Source of the DNA: Prochlorococcus sp. AG-355-K03
Lineage (GTDB): Bacteria; Cyanobacteriota; Cyanobacteriia; PCC-6307; Cyanobiaceae
Reading direction: 5' to 3'
NCBI GenBank assembly: GCA_003278685.1
Contig: QCDS01000009.1
Coordinates: 1 to 33,610, forward strand
Length of the DNA stretch: 33,610 bases
Shown here: positions 24,950-33,610 of the stretch, one piece after another
Position numbering within the stretch: position 1 is the first letter of the stretch
How the letters are laid out: each line of letters opens with the position of its first letter
Notes under the pieces: generated by a model
What the model was told of the DNA's origin: nothing
The model's database searches: none
Seen by the model: the letters and a program-made list of their open reading frames with translations, nothing else
Program-made: the position numbers and the translations under genes

Positions 24950-25816
24950 ATGCTCAGCATTTCTGTAGAAGAATTTTTATTTTGGAAAAAAAAGCAACTT
25001 TCTAAAGGAGGCGATCAACAATCTTTTGCTGTTTTACTTGATTGCATAGGCGGCTTACCGACTAGTGATCTAAACCTGATAAGTATAAAACCTGAGGGAA
25101 AGTTATATTTAAAACAAAACTTAGAATTTTTAGAGTCTATTTGGAACGAACATTTATTAAAATGTTGCCCAATTCAATATCTTTGTGGAATAACTTTTTG
25201 GAGAGACTTGAAATTAAAAGTTTCTAACAAAGTACTCATACCTAGATCAGAAACAGAGCTAATAGTTGATATAGTCTTCAATTTATTTAGAAAGTCAGAA
25301 AAATTATTTTTTGCTGAATTAGGAACTGGATCAGGCGCTATAAGTATTGCTTTGGCATTAGCTTATCCATTTAGCGAGGGAGTAGCAACTGATATAGATC
25401 AAGATGCATTAGAAGTAGCCATTAAAAATTATATGAATTCTTCTAAACAATCAAACTTGAAATTTTATTGTGGAAATTGGTGGTCACCTCTTGAAAGTTT
25501 TAAAGGAAAATTAGACCTCGCTATTTCAAACCCGCCATATATTCCTAAAAATACTTATGAAAAATTACCCAAAGAAGTTAAAAATTTTGAACCTAAACTT
25601 GCTTTATTAGGCGGTGAAGATGGTTTAAAACATATTAAGGAAATAATACAAAAAGCACCATTATTCTTGAAAGAGAGGGGATGGTTAATTTTAGAGAATC
25701 ATTTTGATCAAGGCGAAAAAGTAAGACAACTACTTATTAAAAATAAATTTACATCAATAGAAATTGTGAAAGATCTTTCAGGTATTGGTAGGTTTACCAT
25801 TGGAAGATATAAATAA
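24950..25816 (+). CDS. prmC: Release factor glutamine methyltransferase
   Basis: PrmC (HemK) methylates the Gln of the GGQ motif in release factors RF1 and RF2 using SAM. The 288 residues have an N-terminal helical domain (about 1-90), the linker VLIPRSETELIVD, the SAM motif ELGTGSGAISIALA (about 124-137), and the catalytic NPPY motif in AISNPPYIPK. ATG start, normal length. It is in a plus-strand run with psbM before and a YrdC/Sua5 gene after. Confidence 0.95.
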   Translation: MLSISVEEFLFWKKKQLSKGGDQQSFAVLLDCIGGLPTSDLNLISIKPEGKLYLKQNLEFLESIWNEHLLKCCPIQYLCGITFWRDLKLKVSNKVLIPRSETELIVDIVFNLFRKSEKLFFAELGTGSGAISIALALAYPFSEGVATDIDQDALEVAIKNYMNSSKQSNLKFYCGNWWSPLESFKGKLDLAISNPPYIPKNTYEKLPKEVKNFEPKLALLGGEDGLKHIKEIIQKAPLFLKERGWLILENHFDQGEKVRQLLIKNKFTSIEIVKDLSGIGRFTIGRYK

Positions 25817-25839
25817 AATAGTATAAGTTCATAGTCTTA

Positions 25840-26421
25840 ATGAATTTAGTAGACTGCAAATCCGCCTTAAAGACTCTTAAAAGTGGGTTACCCATAATTT
25901 TCCCTACTGACACATTACCCGCAATTGGATGCTTGCCAAAATTTTCAAATATTATTTATAAGTTTAAAAAAAGAGATAGAGACAAACCTTTAATTCTTAT
26001 GGGATCAGAACACAAACAATTAATCGATTATGTTCACAAATCAGCTAAAGAAGATTTCGAAAAAATAGCTTCAAAATATTGGCCTGGAGCTCTGACAATG
26101 GTTATTCCTGCTTCAGAAAATCAGACTTCAAGCCTCACAAGCAGTGATCTTACTCTTGGGTTGAGGATTCCAAATTCAGATATGGCCCAATCTCTCATAA
26201 GAGAAACAGGCCCATTGTTAACTTCAAGTGCAAATATTTCAGGTTTTAAAGGATCAATTACAGTTGAAGGTATTGCTCTAGACTTCCCTTCTGTAAAAAT
26301 TTTGGGCCCTATACCCTGGGGAAAAAGAAGTGGAAAAGCTAGTACTATTATATTTTGGAAGAAAAGTGGAGATTGGAGGCTGATTAGAGAAGGAGAAGTA
26401 TTAGTTAAGGAATTGTATTAA
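25840..26421 (+). CDS. YrdC/Sua5-type threonylcarbamoyl-AMP synthase
   Basis: 193 residues, a single YrdC domain. It shows the binding segments IIFPTDTLPAIGCLP (about 19-33), KFKKRDRDKPLIL and LLTSSANISG, all expected in TsaC/Sua5 enzymes that make threonylcarbamoyl-AMP for the t6A37 tRNA modification. The Sua5 C-terminal domain is absent, so it is TsaC-like in size; YciO-type paralogues of unknown role cannot be excluded. The stop overlaps the start of the next small gene (TAATG). Confidence 0.88.
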   Translation: MNLVDCKSALKTLKSGLPIIFPTDTLPAIGCLPKFSNIIYKFKKRDRDKPLILMGSEHKQLIDYVHKSAKEDFEKIASKYWPGALTMVIPASENQTSSLTSSDLTLGLRIPNSDMAQSLIRETGPLLTSSANISGFKGSITVEGIALDFPSVKILGPIPWGKRSGKASTIIFWKKSGDWRLIREGEVLVKELY

Positions 26422-26588
26422 TGTTTTTATTATTATTTTTTGTTTTATTAATTCAATTTTTTACTTATTGGATATTGGAACCCATTGCGTCCTTTTTAGA
26501 GCATGTTCTTGAAATAAGATTGTTTCCTATCATTGCTATTTTAGGTTTAATCTTTTTATTCTCAGCAAAGAATATTGAACAGAATTAA
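26421..26588 (+). CDS. Small two-helix membrane protein of unknown function
   Basis: 55 residues, starting with ATG that shares one base with the stop of the YrdC gene. Two hydrophobic segments, about 2-18 (FLLLFFVLLIQFFTYWI) and 34-48 (LFPIIAILGLIFLFS), flank a short loop EPIASFLEHVLEI. The tail is polar. Translational coupling and intact frame support a gene; AT-rich DNA makes hydrophobic chance frames common, so confidence is moderate. The stop is 11 bp from the 3' end of a convergent tRNA gene. Confidence 0.6.
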   Translation: MFLLLFFVLLIQFFTYWILEPIASFLEHVLEIRLFPIIAILGLIFLFSAKNIEQN

Positions 26589-26599
26589 ATAAATCAAAA

Positions 26600-26671
26600 T
26601 GCCGGCTAACAGATTTGAACTGATGACCTTCGCTTTACAAAAGCGCTGCTCTACCGCTGAGCTAAGCCGGC
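26600..26671 (-). tRNA. tRNA-Thr (anticodon TGT)
   Basis: On the minus strand GCCGGCT pairs with AGCCGGC as acceptor stem, discriminator A. D arm TTAGCTCAGCGGTAGAGC, anticodon loop TTTGTAA with TGT, and T loop GTTCAAATC are present. The anticodon stem has a G-A mismatch at its base pair 27-43. No CCA encoded. Confidence 0.95.
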
Positions 26672-26736
26672 GATCTCTTAATCTTACAATTTGGAAGGGT
26701 CAATTATCAGTTTTTTTTTAGCTTTTTTTAAATTTA

Positions 26737-27072
26737 TTACTTTTTGATATCTTTATTAGCTTTATCAGTTTTATCAGTTTTTTTGAATTTTATTTCTCCA
26801 GAAATAGTTCTTTTGATTGGTAAATTGGCAACTAATGCAGTCATTCTATCTTCAGTCTCTAAACTTACTGCAACCTCTTCAAAATCAATTTCAACATATT
26901 TAGCAACAACATCAAGAATCTCTTTTCTCATTTTATCTAAAAGATCAGTTGTTAAGGAACTCATATCAACTCTGTCATGAGCAAGTACAAGTTGTAATCT
27001 TTCTCTAGCTGTATTTGCACTAGACGTTTCTCTGCCTAGTAATTTATTTATAAGATCTCTGAGAGTCATCAT
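26737..27072 (-). CDS. minE: Cell division topological specificity factor MinE
   Basis: MinE displaces MinD from the membrane and drives the oscillation that keeps FtsZ at mid-cell. The 111 residues show the N-terminal membrane helix ([12 protein letters not shown]), the anti-MinCD segment [15 protein letters not shown] and the topological domain with [12 protein letters not shown]. Two start ATGs are adjacent; either could be used. The C-terminal 15 residues are a Lys/Asp/Thr-rich tail encoded by short near-repeats. It starts 1 bp after minD. Confidence 0.96.
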   Translation of the reverse strand: MMTLRDLINKLLGRETSSANTARERLQLVLAHDRVDMSSLTTDLLDKMRKEILDVVAKYVEIDFEEVAVSLETEDRMTALVANLPIKRTISGEIKFKKTDKTDKANKDIKK

Positions 27073-27073
27073 T

Positions 27074-27889
27074 TTAAAAAACCTTTGTTTGCATTAATCT
27101 CATGAATTTATCTTTAAGACTTTTGCCTTCTTTTTTTGGATCAATAATTGGGACATCTTTATTTGTAAGTCTTTGAGAAACATTCAAATAACATTTTTTT
27201 GCAGGAGATCTACCATCTGAAAGTGTCAGTGGCTCTCCTCTATTTGTACTTATTATTACCTGTTCATCTTCTAAAACAATACCTAATAAAGGCAAAGAAA
27301 GGATCCCTTGAACATCTTCGATAGATAACATTTCTTGACTAGCCATCATGTTAGGGCGAACTCTATTGATTACAAGTTGGATAGGCTCAATATCTGAAGT
27401 ATTAAGAATCCCTATTACTCTATCTGCATCACGCACTGCGGATAATTCTGGGTTAGTCACAACAATAGCTTCTTTACAGGCTGCGAGAGCATTTTTAAAG
27501 CCATCTTCTACACCAGCAGGACAATCTACTAGAACGAAATCAAAGTTTTCACTAAGTAGCTCACTAATTTTTTTCATATCTTCTGGCTTCATCCAATCCA
27601 ACATCCTTGGATCTCCAGCAGGTAAAAGAGCAAGATTAGGCTCTTTTTTATGTCTAACCAATGCCTGGTCAAGACGACAATTCTTGTCTAGAACATCCTG
27701 TGCCGTATAAATGATGCGATTTTCTAAACCTAGAAGAAGATCTAAATTTCTTAAGCCAAAATCAGCATCCAATACAGCAGTTGTTGCTCCGCTATTAGCA
27801 AGTGCTATTCCTAGGTTTGCAGTTAAAGTTGTTTTACCAACCCCTCCTTTGCCTGAACAAATTAATATTGTGCGAGTATTCTTCCCCAC
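27074..27889 (-). CDS. minD: Septum site-determining ATPase MinD
   Basis: MinD is the membrane-binding ATPase that recruits MinC. The 271 residues have the deviant Walker [10 protein letters not shown] (13-21), switch [14 protein letters not shown], and VDCPAG (Walker B-like). The amphipathic membrane-targeting helix is at the C-terminus ([13 protein letters not shown]). Normal length. Followed by minE after 1 bp and preceded by minC after 111 bp. Confidence 0.97.
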   Translation of the reverse strand: MGKNTRTILICSGKGGVGKTTLTANLGIALANSGATTAVLDADFGLRNLDLLLGLENRIIYTAQDVLDKNCRLDQALVRHKKEPNLALLPAGDPRMLDWMKPEDMKKISELLSENFDFVLVDCPAGVEDGFKNALAACKEAIVVTNPELSAVRDADRVIGILNTSDIEPIQLVINRVRPNMMASQEMLSIEDVQGILSLPLLGIVLEDEQVIISTNRGEPLTLSDGRSPAKKCYLNVSQRLTNKDVPIIDPKKEGKSLKDKFMRLMQTKVF

Positions 27890-28000
27890 GATTTTAAAGA
27901 TTTTCCAAATAATAAAGCCACTTTCAGAAAGTTAAATATTTTAAAGATTAAGTAATTCTTAAATTTATCTAGTTTGAATTAATTTATTGCAAATGATTGA

Positions 28001-28663
28001 TTAATTTTTACTTTCGATTATGTGTGGTTTGATAATTATCGTTTGTTTATCTATTACCGCAATTTCTGGATAACAATTTTTGGGCTTATCCTTTGGTCCA
28101 ATAGCTATCACATCTGCAATTCTTAACTGTAAAGGGTTTAGATAAAGTGATGCAATGGAGGCATTTTTATTTCCACTTTTCCCTGCGAATGCGATCCCTA
28201 GTAATTTGCCCCAAACGTAAATATTTTTCTTAGCGGAAACTATTGCTCCTGGATTAACGTCTCCAATAATGCTTAGGTTTCCGTTTGAAGATATTCTTTC
28301 ACCCGATCGTACTGTTCCTTTGTGAAGAATATCCTCTTTCTTTTTTGAATTGAATATTAGTAACTTATTTTTAATCTCTTGCTCTTTTATAAAAACTGAA
28401 TCTATTTTTAAAGACTTTCCACTTATTATTGTTTCTCTATTGTTCGAATAAATGCATAAGGAACAAATATTAATTTTGTCAAAATGATTTTTTAATTTTG
28501 ATAATTGATGAGAACTTATTAATTTGTTGACTGCGAAAATTTCTGCATCTAAAGGTTTTTTAATAGAAGAAAATCTTTTTAAAGTTTCATGGATATTATC
28601 TAAATCTGGCAAGGAAAAAATTTCAAAATATTTACTTTTAGTATTTTTTAAAACTATTTCCAT
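28001..28663 (-). CDS. minC: Septum site-determining protein MinC
   Basis: MinC blocks FtsZ assembly when activated by MinD. The 220 residues have a poorly conserved N-terminal domain (1-100) and a clear C-terminal beta-helix domain from about 110: HKGTVRSGERISSNGNLSII, then GDVNPGAIVSAKKNIYVWGKLLGIAFAG. The D-pair SGNKNASIASLYLNPLQLRIA matches the MinD-binding end. It starts 10 bp after the HD gene. The N-terminal half is diverged, as in other AT-rich cyanobacteria. Confidence 0.92.
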   Translation of the reverse strand: MEIVLKNTKSKYFEIFSLPDLDNIHETLKRFSSIKKPLDAEIFAVNKLISSHQLSKLKNHFDKINICSLCIYSNNRETIISGKSLKIDSVFIKEQEIKNKLLIFNSKKKEDILHKGTVRSGERISSNGNLSIIGDVNPGAIVSAKKNIYVWGKLLGIAFAGKSGNKNASIASLYLNPLQLRIADVIAIGPKDKPKNCYPEIAVIDKQTIIIKPHIIESKN

Positions 28664-28673
28664 TGAATTAAAT

Positions 28674-29930
28674 CTAGGAATTGCTTTTTATTAATGAAAT
28701 TTCATTTTTAATTTCATTTTTGACTATATCTGGATAAATAATAAAAGAGCTTTCCTGAGATCTCATTAAAGTTTTTATTAATGCAGAATTATTTTCTAAT
28801 GCGCTTTGATAAGTGCCGTCCCATATTTTTAGTGAATTGTTAGATTCAAAACCTTTAAAAGACCTTTCCTTAATCCCGCAAAATATCTCTGCATCGTAAC
28901 CTTTTTTTTCACATAATTTTGTGGCAAATGCAAGGATTCTTAATCTATTCACCTTACTTAAAAAACTTATGTCTGATGCCTTTAATAAATCTCTGTCAAT
29001 AAACATTTTACATAGTGTAGAAAGTGGCTCATAAGATTCATCTTTCCATCTAATCAAATGATAATAAAAGGTTACATCATCATTTCTTATGAAGTCATCA
29101 AAATCCACCTTTGAAGGTGAAAAAATCCATTTATGTAATGAATTATCTAACCAAATTTTCTTTTCATAATTATTTTTTATTGTGTGTAATATTTTTTCCA
29201 GAATCCATGTTGATATTTCGTTTATCCTGTGATTGTAGATTGTTCTATACATCAAGTTTCTTAGTACAAGGAAATGCTCAATAGCAATCACTCCTTTTGG
29301 TTTGATCCCGATATTCCCATCAGGTGTAAAGGTAAGAGCTGAAATTATTCTCTCTAAATCTACTAAGCCATAATTAGTACCTGTGTTGTAACTATCGCGT
29401 AAAAGATAATCGAGACGATCACAATCTATCTCACTACTTATCAATGTTTTTAAAGGTTTTGAAAATAATTGTTTTGATTCAAATAATTCACCAATTTTTC
29501 TTGGCAATTCGTTGTCATACTTTTTGAGGATCGAATTTATTGGAGAATAATTTGTAACTAAGTTTTCAGACCATTTTTCGTGATCATGCTTAAATATTGC
29601 TTCACTGGTATGACTTAAAGGTCCATGACCTAAATCATGTAGAAGCGCTGCTCCATAAAGAACAAATTTATTTTCACAAAATGAAGGTTTACTTTCAATT
29701 AATTTCTTATAAATTTTTCTAGCTATACAAAATACACCAATTGAGTGAGTGAATCTACTCGATTCTGCACCATGAAAAAGTAATGATGCCGCTCCAAGTT
29801 GTTTTATTCTTCTTAGTCTTTGAAAAGCAACTGTATCAATTAATTCCATGATCATTAATTCTTCAGGCTTTCCTGCATCAAATATTATTTCTTTATGAAT
29901 TGGGTCATGAAAAATTCTTTTAATATTCAT
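28674..29930 (-). CDS. HD-domain phosphohydrolase (dNTPase/YwfO-like)
   Basis: 418 residues. The metal-site motif is complete: His62 in RFTHSIGVFCIA, His98-Asp99 in ALLHDLGHGPLSHTSE, and a conserved Asp cluster in SSEIDCDRLDYLLRDSYNTG (169-178). This arrangement resembles the SAMHD1/YwfO branch, which hydrolyses dNTPs; substrate here is unproven. It lies between the protease gene (27 bp upstream) and minC (10 bp downstream), so it is probably on the same transcript. Confidence 0.85.
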   Translation of the reverse strand: MNIKRIFHDPIHKEIIFDAGKPEELMIMELIDTVAFQRLRRIKQLGAASLLFHGAESSRFTHSIGVFCIARKIYKKLIESKPSFCENKFVLYGAALLHDLGHGPLSHTSEAIFKHDHEKWSENLVTNYSPINSILKKYDNELPRKIGELFESKQLFSKPLKTLISSEIDCDRLDYLLRDSYNTGTNYGLVDLERIISALTFTPDGNIGIKPKGVIAIEHFLVLRNLMYRTIYNHRINEISTWILEKILHTIKNNYEKKIWLDNSLHKWIFSPSKVDFDDFIRNDDVTFYYHLIRWKDESYEPLSTLCKMFIDRDLLKASDISFLSKVNRLRILAFATKLCEKKGYDAEIFCGIKERSFKGFESNNSLKIWDGTYQSALENNSALIKTLMRSQESSFIIYPDIVKNEIKNEISLIKSNS

Positions 29931-29957
29931 AATCTGAAGATTTTTTATTTTTAATCT

Positions 29958-31253
29958 TTAGCCTTTTAAAGATTTAATTTCTTCATTATTTATTTCAATT
30001 TTTTGAACTGAAACTTCTTCTTTTTCTAGAATATACCCCAAAAATAATTCTGCATTCCTCACCCATTTATCGTCAGTACTACCAAAATCACTTGCATCCG
30101 GTAGATCAAGTAATTTGTCAGGAGTCATACCTTGGCCTTGAATATTATTACCATTGGGGGTTAAGTAACTAGCCACTGTTATAGCAATACCACTATCCTC
30201 TCCCAAACTTTTTAGGGATTGAATTAAACCTTTCCCATAAGTTTGTTCTCCCATAAGAATTGACCTCTGATTATCTTGTAAAGAACCAGCAAGTATTTCA
30301 CTTGCACTTGCAGTACCCTTATTTACTAAAGTCACCATTGGTCCATCAAAAGATGTCTCTTTTTGAGAAATAATTGCATCTTTGATTCCATTTCTATCTT
30401 TTGTCTCGACTACAGGTTTCTCACTCAATAATGAGTCTGCAACTGCTATACCTGAGCTTACTAGTCCCCCTGAATTATTTCTAAGATCCAAGATTAAGCC
30501 TTCAACATCTTTTTCTTTTAACTCTTGAAGTGCCTCTTCAACTTTTTTGGGTACGCTTTCGCTGAATTGAGTTATTCTTAAATATCCTATTGTGTGAGAA
30601 TCGTCTCTTAATCTTTTCGTTCTAACTGGTCTGAGATCTACTGATCTCCTCTCAAGATCGACTTCCCTAATTTCTCCTGATTCCGAAGATACTTCAACTA
30701 AAACTTTAGTCCCTGATTCACCTCTTAATTTTGAGGCAGTACTTGCAAGCCCTAATTTTTCTGATGAGATTCCGTCCACTGTCTCTATCAAGTCCCCGCT
30801 TACTATTCCAGCTTCTTCAGCTGGCGAACCCCCAAGAGTAGAAATAACTTTAACTTTATTGTTATCATCTTCACCTAATTGAAGACCAACACCATTAATT
30901 TCACTCCCAAAATTACTTGATTTCAATAGTTCATAATCTTTGGGGCGTAAAACTCTCGTGTAGGGATCGTCTAGGGGTCTTAACATGTCTTCAATTGCAG
31001 AATAAGCCTCTTCACTTGTTTCAATTTGTTTCTGTAATGTTTTTTGTCTAATTCTTTTCCATTGGATTTCATCAAACTTTTCTGGATCATAAAAACCTTC
31101 GTTTACCAAGGTCCAAGCGTCAAGTACTAATTGCCTGCTATCACTAAGAGCATCCACTCTTTCCATCAACAAAAGATTGATAGAAAAAACGATGATCATT
31201 GATGCAGTGATAAAAGTTTTGAATGTTAAAAGTTTGTTAAAAGATGAATTCAT
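29958..31253 (-). CDS. ctpA: Carboxy-terminal processing protease (S41 family)
   Basis: A tail-specific serine protease exported to the thylakoid lumen or periplasm. Starting at ATG 31253 the product has 431 residues; a TTG 21 bp upstream would give 438. There is an N-terminal signal/anchor (hydrophobic near 16-31), then a PDZ domain with NGVGLQLGED and the S41 core with LILDLRNNSGG, catalytic Ser in NKGTASASEILAG and catalytic Lys in MGEQTYGKGLIQS, exactly 25 residues apart as in Tsp and D1 protease. CtpA matures D1 of PSII; CtpB and CtpC paralogues differ in role, so the exact paralogue is not certain. It is divergent from petB. Confidence 0.9.
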   Translation of the reverse strand: MNSSFNKLLTFKTFITASMIIVFSINLLLMERVDALSDSRQLVLDAWTLVNEGFYDPEKFDEIQWKRIRQKTLQKQIETSEEAYSAIEDMLRPLDDPYTRVLRPKDYELLKSSNFGSEINGVGLQLGEDDNNKVKVISTLGGSPAEEAGIVSGDLIETVDGISSEKLGLASTASKLRGESGTKVLVEVSSESGEIREVDLERRSVDLRPVRTKRLRDDSHTIGYLRITQFSESVPKKVEEALQELKEKDVEGLILDLRNNSGGLVSSGIAVADSLLSEKPVVETKDRNGIKDAIISQKETSFDGPMVTLVNKGTASASEILAGSLQDNQRSILMGEQTYGKGLIQSLKSLGEDSGIAITVASYLTPNGNNIQGQGMTPDKLLDLPDASDFGSTDDKWVRNAELFLGYILEKEEVSVQKIEINNEEIKSLKG

Positions 31254-31323
31254 TGGGTTAAGTGTTAACACCAAGTATAAGAATTTTAAGTAAGCTCTTT
31301 ATATCAAAGCTAATTTTTTTTGG

Positions 31324-31980
31324 ATGGCGAATTCTTCATCTGTTTATGACTGGTTTCAAGAAAGGCTTGAAATCCAAGACATAACTGACGACGTAACTTC
31401 CAAGTACGTACCCCCACACGTAAATATTTTTTATTGTTTAGGAGGCATAACTTTAGTATGCTTCCTAATTCAATTTGCAACAGGTTTTGCAATGACTTTT
31501 TACTATAAGCCAACAGTTACACAAGCATATAGTTCAGTGAGTTATTTGATGACCGATGTAAGTTTTGGATGGTTAATAAGATCCGTGCATAGATGGAGTG
31601 CATCAATGATGGTTTTGATGTTGATCCTTCATGTCTTCAGGGTTTATCTTACCGGAGGTTTCAAAAGGCCAAGAGAATTAACTTGGGTTACAGGTGTTGT
31701 AATGGCAGTTATAACTGTCGCTTTTGGAGTGACAGGGTACTCCCTTCCTTGGGATCAAGTAGGTTATTGGGCAGTTAAGATTGTTTCAGGTGTCCCCGCT
31801 GCAATACCAGTAATTGGCGACTTTATGGTTGAACTACTCAGAGGTGGTGAAAGTGTTGGGCAATCTACTTTAACCAGATTTTACAGTCTTCACACTTTTG
31901 TATTGCCATGGTCATTAGCGGTCTTCATGTTGATGCACTTTTTAATGATTCGTAAACAGGGTATTTCAGGTCCTTTATAA
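31324..31980 (+). CDS. petB: Cytochrome b6
   Basis: The core subunit of cytochrome b6f, linking PSII to PSI. The 218 residues contain four membrane helices. Heme-b ligands are His89 and His103 in [20 protein letters not shown] and His189 and His204 in [11 protein letters not shown] and [15 protein letters not shown]. Cys38 (NIFYCLGG) is the covalent link for heme c_n. It starts [17 protein letters not shown]. petD follows after 33 bp. The divergent protease start is 70 bp away. Confidence 0.98.
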   Translation: MANSSSVYDWFQERLEIQDITDDVTSKYVPPHVNIFYCLGGITLVCFLIQFATGFAMTFYYKPTVTQAYSSVSYLMTDVSFGWLIRSVHRWSASMMVLMLILHVFRVYLTGGFKRPRELTWVTGVVMAVITVAFGVTGYSLPWDQVGYWAVKIVSGVPAAIPVIGDFMVELLRGGESVGQSTLTRFYSLHTFVLPWSLAVFMLMHFLMIRKQGISGPL

Positions 31981-32013
31981 CCACTTATACTTAAAACAAT
32001 ATTAGTTCTCCAT

Positions 32014-32496
32014 ATGTCTACGTTAAAAAAACCAGATCTATCTGATCCAAAATTGAGAGCAAAGTTAGCTAAAGGTATGGGCCATAATTATTATGGTGAA
32101 CCAGCTTGGCCGAATGATTTACTATATATCTTCCCGGTAGTTATCTTGGGAACTATCGCTTGCGTAGTCGGATTAGCAGTTCTTGATCCAGCAATGTTGG
32201 GAGACAAAGCTAATCCTTTTGCGACACCCCTTGAAATACTTCCTGAATGGTACCTCTATCCAGTTTTTCAAATACTTAGAGTTGTTCCTAATAAACTTTT
32301 GGGTATTGCACTTCAAACATTAATCCCATTAGGATTAATGATATTACCCTTTATCGAAAACGTTAATAAATTTTCTAATCCATTTAGAAGACCAATAGCA
32401 ATGTCTGTTTTCTTATTCGGAACTTTTCTAACAATATACCTTGGGATTGGGGCATGCTTGCCAATCGATAAATCACTAACTTTAGGACTATTCTAG
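32014..32496 (+). CDS. petD: Cytochrome b6f subunit IV
   Basis: Completes the quinol-oxidation site with cytochrome b6. The 160 residues begin [30 protein letters not shown] and include the Qo motif [13 protein letters not shown], with three membrane helices. Normal length. The stop lies 2 bp from the end of a convergent invertase gene. Confidence 0.98.
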
Positions 32497-32498
32497 GC

Positions 32499-33610
32499 TT
32501 AAATTTTAAACATATCTAGATCGTTATAATCATTTCTTAAAAAATGATTCATTAATAAAAATCCAACAATTGTCCAAGTTTGATATGTCCTTGATTGTTG
32601 TCCAACCCAAGTGCCTGTTGGACCATCAAAATATTCTGCCCATTCTTGCTTAGGCAATTGATTAAGTTGACACCAATATGATTCCTCTATTAAAGATTTC
32701 ATTTCTTCCATGAGAATCACATCGTCAGAACCATAGTGTTTTTGATGCAATAGGACAGCTGTACCAAAAAACCAAAGTAGACTTGGCCAATGACCACCGT
32801 TATGGTAACTCCAAGGCCAATTCTTTGGATCAGATCCAGTTTTATTTTGCCATTCTTCGACATCCATATGAGGATGACAAATTCTCATAGGCATTTGAGC
32901 CATCAAATGCTGTCTATTATGTAGAACTAATCTAAATAAAGCTCTTTGTTCTTCCGGAGGCAGTACTCCGAACATACATGCTAAAGAATTGCCTAAACTG
33001 TAAAATCGAAAGTCAGGTCTTCCTGTCCTAATATTACCTATTAAATAACCACCTCTATTCTCTAACCAATCTTGTAGCCATGAGGGAACCACTTGAGGTT
33101 GAACGTTAAATTCATTAAAGTGTTGATCATCACCATACTGCTCAGTTGGCCTTCTTCTTAAAATTTGCATAGTTTGGCTTGTAACCCAATAATGCTTTAA
33201 GAGAAAACTTCCTAAATCCTTAACCCATTGATTTGTAAGAATAAGTCTTTGGTCTAAAAGTCTACTAACATGATCTGCTCTACTTAATTCCATTAAGTTA
33301 ATACAACTTTTTAAACATCCATGAAGTAAAACTTCAACTTCTAGGGGTGCTCCCCATACATCCATAGGCCTATCAATCATAAATGCGCAGTCTGGAACAA
33401 AAAGTACTGGTGTACCCTCAAATGTTGGATGTAGAACTAGATCTAGTAAAAGTTGAATACCTCTTTGAACGCTTTGACTTTTTCCGAAAGCATAATCTCC
33501 GCTTTTATTGATATAATACCAACATAATATGGGCCACCATAAACTTGCATCAGCTGAAGTAATCCTCCCTATTGACCTCTGACCATAGTCTCCAATGAGT
33601 TGTCCATTTT
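32499..33610 (-). CDS. GH100 neutral/alkaline invertase-like protein, C-terminal part (gene runs off the right edge)
   Basis: The frame is open to the right edge, giving about 370 visible residues; the start is outside the window. Cyanobacterial and plant neutral invertases (GH100) split sucrose to glucose and fructose in the cytosol. Visible blocks include SADASLWWPILCWYYINKSGD, CAFMIDRPMDVWGAPLEVEV, WLQDWLENRGGYLIGN and NWPWSYHNGGHWPSLLWF, all typical of the (alpha/alpha)6 barrel. An internal ATG at 33380 is not the start. It converges on petD with 2 bp between stops. Sucrose or a related sugar is the expected substrate by family. Confidence 0.92.
   Translation of the reverse strand, partial: NGQLIGDYGQRSIGRITSADASLWWPILCWYYINKSGDYAFGKSQSVQRGIQLLLDLVLHPTFEGTPVLFVPDCAFMIDRPMDVWGAPLEVEVLLHGCLKSCINLMELSRADHVSRLLDQRLILTNQWVKDLGSFLLKHYWVTSQTMQILRRRPTEQYGDDQHFNEFNVQPQVVPSWLQDWLENRGGYLIGNIRTGRPDFRFYSLGNSLACMFGVLPPEEQRALFRLVLHNRQHLMAQMPMRICHPHMDVEEWQNKTGSDPKNWPWSYHNGGHWPSLLWFFGTAVLLHQKHYGSDDVILMEEMKSLIEESYWCQLNQLPKQEWAEYFDGPTGTWVGQQSRTYQTWTIVGFLLMNHFLRNDYNDLDMFKI

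Noticed and set aside
26672..26736. Promoter for tRNA-Thr with TTGACC at 26698-26703 (minus strand)
   Set aside because: A -10 at a proper spacing is poor, and read-through from minE would also explain expression.
27348..27935. Plus-strand open frames opposite minD
   Set aside because: Reverse-complement shadows of minD, which has all expected motifs.
1..33610. Mobile elements, prophage, CRISPR or toxin-antitoxin loci
   Set aside because: No transposase, integrase, repeat-spacer array, att-like tRNA duplication or paired small toxin genes were seen.

Overview
The window reads as a piece of a marine picocyanobacterial chromosome, almost certainly Prochlorococcus. The DNA is very AT-rich and gene-dense, it has oxygenic photosynthesis genes throughout (chlD, ndhCKJ, psbEFLJ, psbB, psbT, psbM, petBD), and it carries one shrunken phycoerythrin beta gene (cpeB) with a CpeS lyase and no alpha gene beside it. 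That reduced phycoerythrin is what high-light Prochlorococcus is known for. The clade assignment is my inference; no 16S or marker alignment was run. I see no phage, insertion sequence, CRISPR array or genomic-island signature, and no gap over 300 bases without a gene.

Layout. 1-5.7 kb: end of chlD, an MCE/ABC lipid-transport pair, a membrane-anchored YvcK/CofD-type protein, and the NDH-1 genes ndhC-K-J. 5.7-8.1 kb: rubA-ycf48-psbE-psbF-psbL-psbJ, a photosystem II assembly cluster. 8.1-15.1 kb: methylthioadenosine phosphorylase, head to head with an FAD oxidoreductase-SelD fusion, then a minus-strand unit of a small coiled-coil protein, a UvrD/PcrA helicase and a tRNA nucleotidyltransferase. 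15.2-16.5 kb: cpeB converging on cpeS and a 59-residue protein. 16.6-24.1 kb: a VTT membrane protein, a secreted protein of unknown function, tRNA-Phe, a sugar kinase, metK, rpsA, nrdR and psbB-psbT. 24.3-26.7 kb: a 2Fe-2S ferredoxin, psbM, prmC, a YrdC/Sua5 protein, a 55-residue membrane protein and tRNA-Thr. 26.7-31.3 kb: a tight minus-strand unit of a C-terminal processing protease, an HD phosphohydrolase, minC, minD and minE. 31.3-33.6 kb: petB-petD and a partial GH100 neutral invertase.

How the genes fit together. Most of the region builds or maintains the photosynthetic electron chain: chlorophyll synthesis (ChlD), PSII assembly (RubA, Ycf48, possibly the Ctp protease), PSII subunits, cytochrome b6f and NDH-1. 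MetK makes S-adenosylmethionine, and MtnP recycles the methylthioadenosine left when it is used. Division-site placement (MinCDE) appears to share a transcript with the protease and HD protein.

Five genes or gene parts are easy to miss because they are small or lie across other frames: psbF, psbL, psbT, psbM and the two unknown small proteins at 16293-16472 and 26421-26588. I found no clearly new multi-gene system. The best candidates for follow-up are the cpeS-linked small protein, the SelD fusion with its 10-bp divergent junction, tandem repeats in the NdhJ N-terminus, paired dyads between ndhC and rubA, a helically phased TGATT triplet before the yvcK-like gene, and hairpins in the rpsA leader.
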